A stretch of DNA of 25,958 bases. It comes from Gammaproteobacteria bacterium (GTDB taxonomy: Bacteria > Pseudomonadota > Gammaproteobacteria > DSM-16500). The position numbers and the translations under genes were made by a program. The notes below the pieces were generated by a model. The model was not told the origin of the DNA. It did not search any database and saw only the letters and a list, made by a program, of their open reading frames with translations. Below are positions 22,963-25,958 of the stretch, in pieces (the stretch's first letter is position 1; each line of letters starts with the position of its first letter). The DNA lies in contig JABDEF010000015.1 of NCBI GenBank assembly GCA_013287235.1, forward strand, positions 1 through 25,958. Direction: 5' to 3'.

Positions 22963-23991
22963 ATGAGTAAAGTCAGAATTGCCTACGCCGAAGATACACC
23001 AATGAATAGTATTCAGGTAAAAGCAAATGTCATTGGTGTAAAAAAGAATAAACCAAAAGAATTGTGGTTTACTAAAAAAGTTGGAGAAATTAAAAAACAA
23101 AAAGCTGAGTTAACACACTATGTAAACGTTGAAAATTTCATGCTTGAAATTCAAAATCAACAATTCAATTACGATATAGTATTGTTAGATGACATGCTTG
23201 CTGACGGAATTCAAGGAAGAAAATTCGCTAAACTTTTGAAAGCGAATGATTCTGAATTAAAAAAAGAAAAAATCGCGCTAGAAGCTGATCAAAAAACAAG
23301 TATATTAACACCTGATGATATTGCTACTATTAATAAAAGGCATGGCGTAGAGTATTTGACGGTTCTTAATAATCTGATAGCAACGCCTCAGAGGGATAAA
23401 GTGTACGTCTCAATGATTTCATCTGAGAAAGATTTAGAGGCAGCCATAGCGGGTGGTGATGAACAACTATCAAACAGAGGTATTGATTATACCAGCGACA
23501 AATTTGGGATAAACTTACATAAACATTTTACTCAATCTGCAAACTGTCCTTATAAAGCTGTATCAAAATTTAAAAAGCTAGAGAAAGCACAAAGCATGCT
23601 CGTTACTGGTGAGAACACCAAGCAGAAAATTCCTATTCAGAGATCAGGGTCAGAGGGTTCAACATTCCAAGAGAGCTCGTTATCCCTGCCGCCTCCTGTA
23701 CCTGTGACTAGAAGTACAACTGATCCATCAGGATATAAAGCGGAAAATAAAGAAAATGAAACGTCGGTTGAAATATCATTTGTTGTCTCACCACGATCAG
23801 GGTCTGATAGTGGTTCTACTGGTCATAGTAGTACAGGATCGGTTTTTTCAGGCCTCAACATTTCAACTGAGACATATCAAGCCACCACTCCCACCATTGC
23901 TCAAACACCCACACCCTTTGTAACAACAAGTGACCTAGACATTATTCCTACGCCAGAAGACACAACAACAAAAAAACACGGCTTCAGCTAA
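22963..23991 (+). CDS. REC-like protein B with Ser/Thr/Pro-rich tail, possible effector
   Basis: 342 residues, paralogue of the 21509 product. Receiver residues are again in place: E10-D11 in IAYAEDT, D76 in YDIVLLDDMLADGIQG, S153 or S154 in VSMISSEK, and K180 in GIDYTSDK. Shared blocks outside these are NVENFMLEIQ, RKFAKLLKA, SNRGID and the short NCPY segment that ends the folded part near 203. The Pro after the phospho-acceptor loop of protein A is Ala here. The tail (about 215-342) is rich in S, T and P (SGSDSGSTGHSSTGS, TPTIAQTPTPF), with no SV40-like basic cluster; it ends TKKHGFS. GAGGAAAA precedes the ATG. It is followed by a terminator-like hairpin before carB. Function unknown; the two copies probably diverged after a local duplication. 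Confidence 0.82.
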   Translation: MSKVRIAYAEDTPMNSIQVKANVIGVKKNKPKELWFTKKVGEIKKQKAELTHYVNVENFMLEIQNQQFNYDIVLLDDMLADGIQGRKFAKLLKANDSELKKEKIALEADQKTSILTPDDIATINKRHGVEYLTVLNNLIATPQRDKVYVSMISSEKDLEAAIAGGDEQLSNRGIDYTSDKFGINLHKHFTQSANCPYKAVSKFKKLEKAQSMLVTGENTKQKIPIQRSGSEGSTFQESSLSLPPPVPVTRSTTDPSGYKAENKENETSVEISFVVSPRSGSDSGSTGHSSTGSVFSGLNISTETYQATTPTIAQTPTPFVTTSDLDIIPTPEDTTTKKHGFS

Positions 23992-24001
23992 AATGACATC
24001 A

Positions 24002-24046
24002 CCCCGAGGCGCGCCATGTTCTTTTTGCATGGCGGGGGAATTTTTT
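24002..24046 (+). terminator. Intrinsic terminator after REC-like gene B
   Basis: Stem CGCCATG (24012-24018) with CATGGCG (24028-24034), extendable by CCCC/GGGG across a bulge, followed by GGGGAA and six T (24041-24046). It lies about 10-20 bp after the stop codon of gene B. Confidence 0.6.
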
Positions 24047-24053
24047 AAGCTGT

Positions 24054-24103
24054 AAAATCCCCCCGCCTCGCAATGCTCGTCGACCCCCTTTTTCAAAGGG
24101 GGT
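24054..24103. repeat. GC-rich palindromic repeat, copy 2
   Basis: AAAATCCCCCCGCCTCGC matches the left part of the 11179 element. GCTCGTCGACCCCC and the hairpin ACCCCCTTT-TTC-AAAGGGGGT (24083-24103) match that element's inner part in reverse complement. The hairpin contains the carB stop codon (24093-24095). Confidence 0.75.
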
Positions 24104-25958
24104 GATTCGGAAGATTTTTCACCATCTCTCGCCATGAACGTACGGGTAACTCTGCATCCTTAAGATCAATCAAACACTGCAAAATAATTTGTGCGCTGTG
24201 AATATTCGTAATCAATGGAATATGATGATCGATAGCCATGCGGCGAATCACAAACCCATCCGTTTCTGAATCTTTACTTTGATTGGTCGGGATATTGATA
24301 ATCAAATCCACTTTACGATTGGCAATCACGGTTCGAATATTCGGTTCTACTTTTTCACTGGCTTTATACACAAAATAAGAACCCACACCGTTTTTAGAAA
24401 GGAAAGAATGCGTACCCCCCGTACTATAAATTTCCCAACCTCTTTCTTCCAATATTTGCATGGTGCTTAATAATTTTTGTTTATGTGCATCGGAAATCGA
24501 TACTAAAATGCGTTTACCCGCAATGGTTTGCTCTGTTGCCATCCATGCACGCCAATAGGCATCATTTAAATTTTCGCCTAAACAGGCAACCTCACCCGTC
24601 GATGCCATTTCCACATGCTGCACGGGATCGGCACCCTTTAAACGATGATAAGAAAATTGCGGTGCTTTGACACCGACATAATCTAATTCTAAGGTTTCAT
24701 AATTTTCTTGTTTATATTCTCCTAACATCACATTCGTCGCGATTGCAATCAAATTATGTCCTGTGGTTTTCGATACAAAAGGAAAAGATCGCGATGCCCG
24801 TAAATTACATTCAATGACTTGAATATGATTATTTTTCGCAATAAATTGAATATTGAATGGACCCGTGATTTTTAAAGCTTTTGCGATTTGTTCCGTGATT
24901 TTTTTCGTGCGTCGAATGGTTTCCAAATAAAGACGTTGTGGCGGCAATACCAAGGTCGCATCCCCCGAATGCACACCCGCATTTTCGATATGCTCACTGA
25001 TCGCTTGAATCACAATGCGACCTTCTTTTGCAACACCATCAATTTCTAATTCTTTTGCATCCACAATAAATTTTGAAATAACGACGGGAAATTCCTGTGA
25101 TACATAAGCTGCCTGCTCTAAAAATTCTCGTAACTCTGCCTCGTGATATGCCACATTCATCGCAGATCCCGACAAAATATAAGAGGGTCGAATGAGAACA
25201 GGGTATCCGACTTTTTCTGCAAATTGCTTTGCATTTTCTAAACTGGTCACGCGCGTCCAGGGCGGTTGATCGACTTCTAAGTCATTCAATAAAGCGGAAA
25301 ATTTTTCACGGTTTTCGGCAGTATCTATCGAGGAAGCGTCCGTTCCCAGCAAATGTACATTCGCTTTTGCTAAAGGGATCGCAAGATTATTCGCAATTTG
25401 CCCACCGACAGAGACAATCACACCAAAAGGATTTTCAAAATCCACGATATCTTGGACGCGTTCAAAAGATAATTGCTCGAAGTACAATCGATCGGACTCA
25501 TCATAATCGGTCGAAACCGTTTCAGGATTAGAATTAATTAATATCGCACTTTTACCATTGGCTCTTAAGGTGCGTAACGTATTCACCGCACACCAATCAA
25601 ATTCGACTGACGAACCAATCGCATAGGGGCCACTACCTAAAACAATCACCGGTTTCGTTTTCGAAGATGGAATATCATGCTCTCTGCCATGATATGTCAT
25701 GTAAAGATAATTCGTTTGCGCATCGACTTCCCCGGCTAGCGTATCAATTTGTTTCACGTATGGGACGATTGTGTGTGACAATCGTAGCGCGCGAATTTCA
25801 CTTTCTGTTTTATTTTTTAATTTAGCAATCGCTTTATCCGAAAAACCCATTTCTTTCGCTTTTCGTAACATATCTTCTGATAAAGATTCTTTTGCGATGG
25901 TGTGTTCCAGCAAAGAAATTTCTTGAATATGATATAAAAACCAAGGATCAATTTTACT
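24093..25958 (-). CDS. carB: Carbamoyl-phosphate synthase large chain, C-terminal part (CAD-like), 5' end beyond the window
   Basis: 621 codons run open to the window edge; the first visible residues (SKIDPWFLYHIQEI) belong to the middle of CarB, so the true start lies outside. The second ATP-grasp half is complete: VIVLGSGPYAIGSSVEFDWC, NPETVSTDYDESDRLYFE, SVGGQIANNLAIPL, VRPSYILSG-type phosphate loop, EHIENAGVHSGDATLVLP and IQVIECNLRASRSFPFVSK. The C-terminal allosteric MGS-like domain (RILVSISDAHKQ onward) follows. Several blocks (VGVKAPQFSYHRLKGAD, EMASTGEVACLGE) read like eukaryotic CAD rather than E. coli CarB. It makes carbamoyl phosphate for the PyrB reaction. The last three residues (HPL) and the stop come from a palindromic repeat. 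Confidence 0.95.
   Translation of the reverse strand, partial: SKIDPWFLYHIQEISLLEHTIAKESLSEDMLRKAKEMGFSDKAIAKLKNKTESEIRALRLSHTIVPYVKQIDTLAGEVDAQTNYLYMTYHGREHDIPSSKTKPVIVLGSGPYAIGSSVEFDWCAVNTLRTLRANGKSAILINSNPETVSTDYDESDRLYFEQLSFERVQDIVDFENPFGVIVSVGGQIANNLAIPLAKANVHLLGTDASSIDTAENREKFSALLNDLEVDQPPWTRVTSLENAKQFAEKVGYPVLIRPSYILSGSAMNVAYHEAELREFLEQAAYVSQEFPVVISKFIVDAKELEIDGVAKEGRIVIQAISEHIENAGVHSGDATLVLPPQRLYLETIRRTKKITEQIAKALKITGPFNIQFIAKNNHIQVIECNLRASRSFPFVSKTTGHNLIAIATNVMLGEYKQENYETLELDYVGVKAPQFSYHRLKGADPVQHVEMASTGEVACLGENLNDAYWRAWMATEQTIAGKRILVSISDAHKQKLLSTMQILEERGWEIYSTGGTHSFLSKNGVGSYFVYKASEKVEPNIRTVIANRKVDLIINIPTNQSKDSETDGFVIRRMAIDHHIPLITNIHSAQIILQCLIDLKDAELPVRSWREMVKNLPNHPL

Noticed and set aside
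25911..25913. TTG as a true start of carB
   Set aside because: The frame is open to the window end and encodes conserved CarB sequence upstream of it.
1..25958. CRISPR array, tRNA, rRNA
   Set aside because: No regularly spaced direct repeats and no cloverleaf or rRNA-like sequence noticed by eye on either strand; a tRNAscan or Infernal run would settle this.

Overview
The window looks like a chromosomal segment of an AT-rich gammaproteobacterium with a host-associated lifestyle, most likely in the Legionellales (Legionella, Coxiella or Berkiella-like). The housekeeping genes (pckA, yggS, an OMF-MFP-RND efflux operon, pyrB/pyrI/pyrC, pyrE/pyrF, carB) fit that group. So does the accessory content: a Legionella ChiA-like secreted chitinase, a Fic AMP-transferase, a possible atypical kinase, and two response-regulator-like proteins with eukaryote-like low-complexity tails. 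The taxonomic placement is inference from gene content and was not computed.

Layout. 1-462 is a scar: the edge of a decapitated IS607-type serine recombinase and a 21-codon stub of a short-chain dehydrogenase, which runs into the stop codon of a GH18 chitinase (454-2661, minus). An orphan 535-residue protein (2844-4451) has a near-consensus promoter. A DUF4015 glycosidase-like secreted protein (4458-5339, minus) and a complete tripartite RND efflux operon (11105 down to 5411, minus; ATGA overlaps at both junctions) follow. pckA and yggS form a coupled minus-strand pair (13505-11245). A small helical protein, an SseB-domain protein, a Fic protein and a kinase-like protein occupy 13646-17377. 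The fic promoter region holds a striking inverted-repeat operator, and its transcript is predicted to be leaderless.

Pyrimidine locus. pyrE-pyrF (minus) diverge from pyrB-pyrI-pyrC (plus), and carB (minus, cut by the window end) lies beyond. Together they cover the de novo UMP pathway except carA and pyrD. PyrE, PyrF and CarB read like the eukaryotic UMPS and CAD enzymes rather than the usual gammaproteobacterial versions. pyrE and pyrF abut with no spacer, in the same order as the two domains of animal UMP synthase.

The most unusual region is 21411-24046, between pyrC and carB. It holds two tandem paralogues, each an expanded receiver (REC) fold that keeps the acidic pair, phospho-acceptor Asp, Ser and Lys, followed by a Ser/Thr/Pro-rich tail. 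The first has two SV40-like basic clusters. Both share a promoter-region motif at nearly the same distance from the start codon, and an ACGAGGA leader also seen before the 2844 gene. These are good candidates for translocated, possibly nucleus-directed effectors with a phosphorylatable domain.

Several GC-rich palindromic repeats sit exactly at the 3' ends of genes (yggS, carB, the 13646 gene) and in two or three cases supply the C-terminal codons or the stop. No tRNA, rRNA or CRISPR array was seen.
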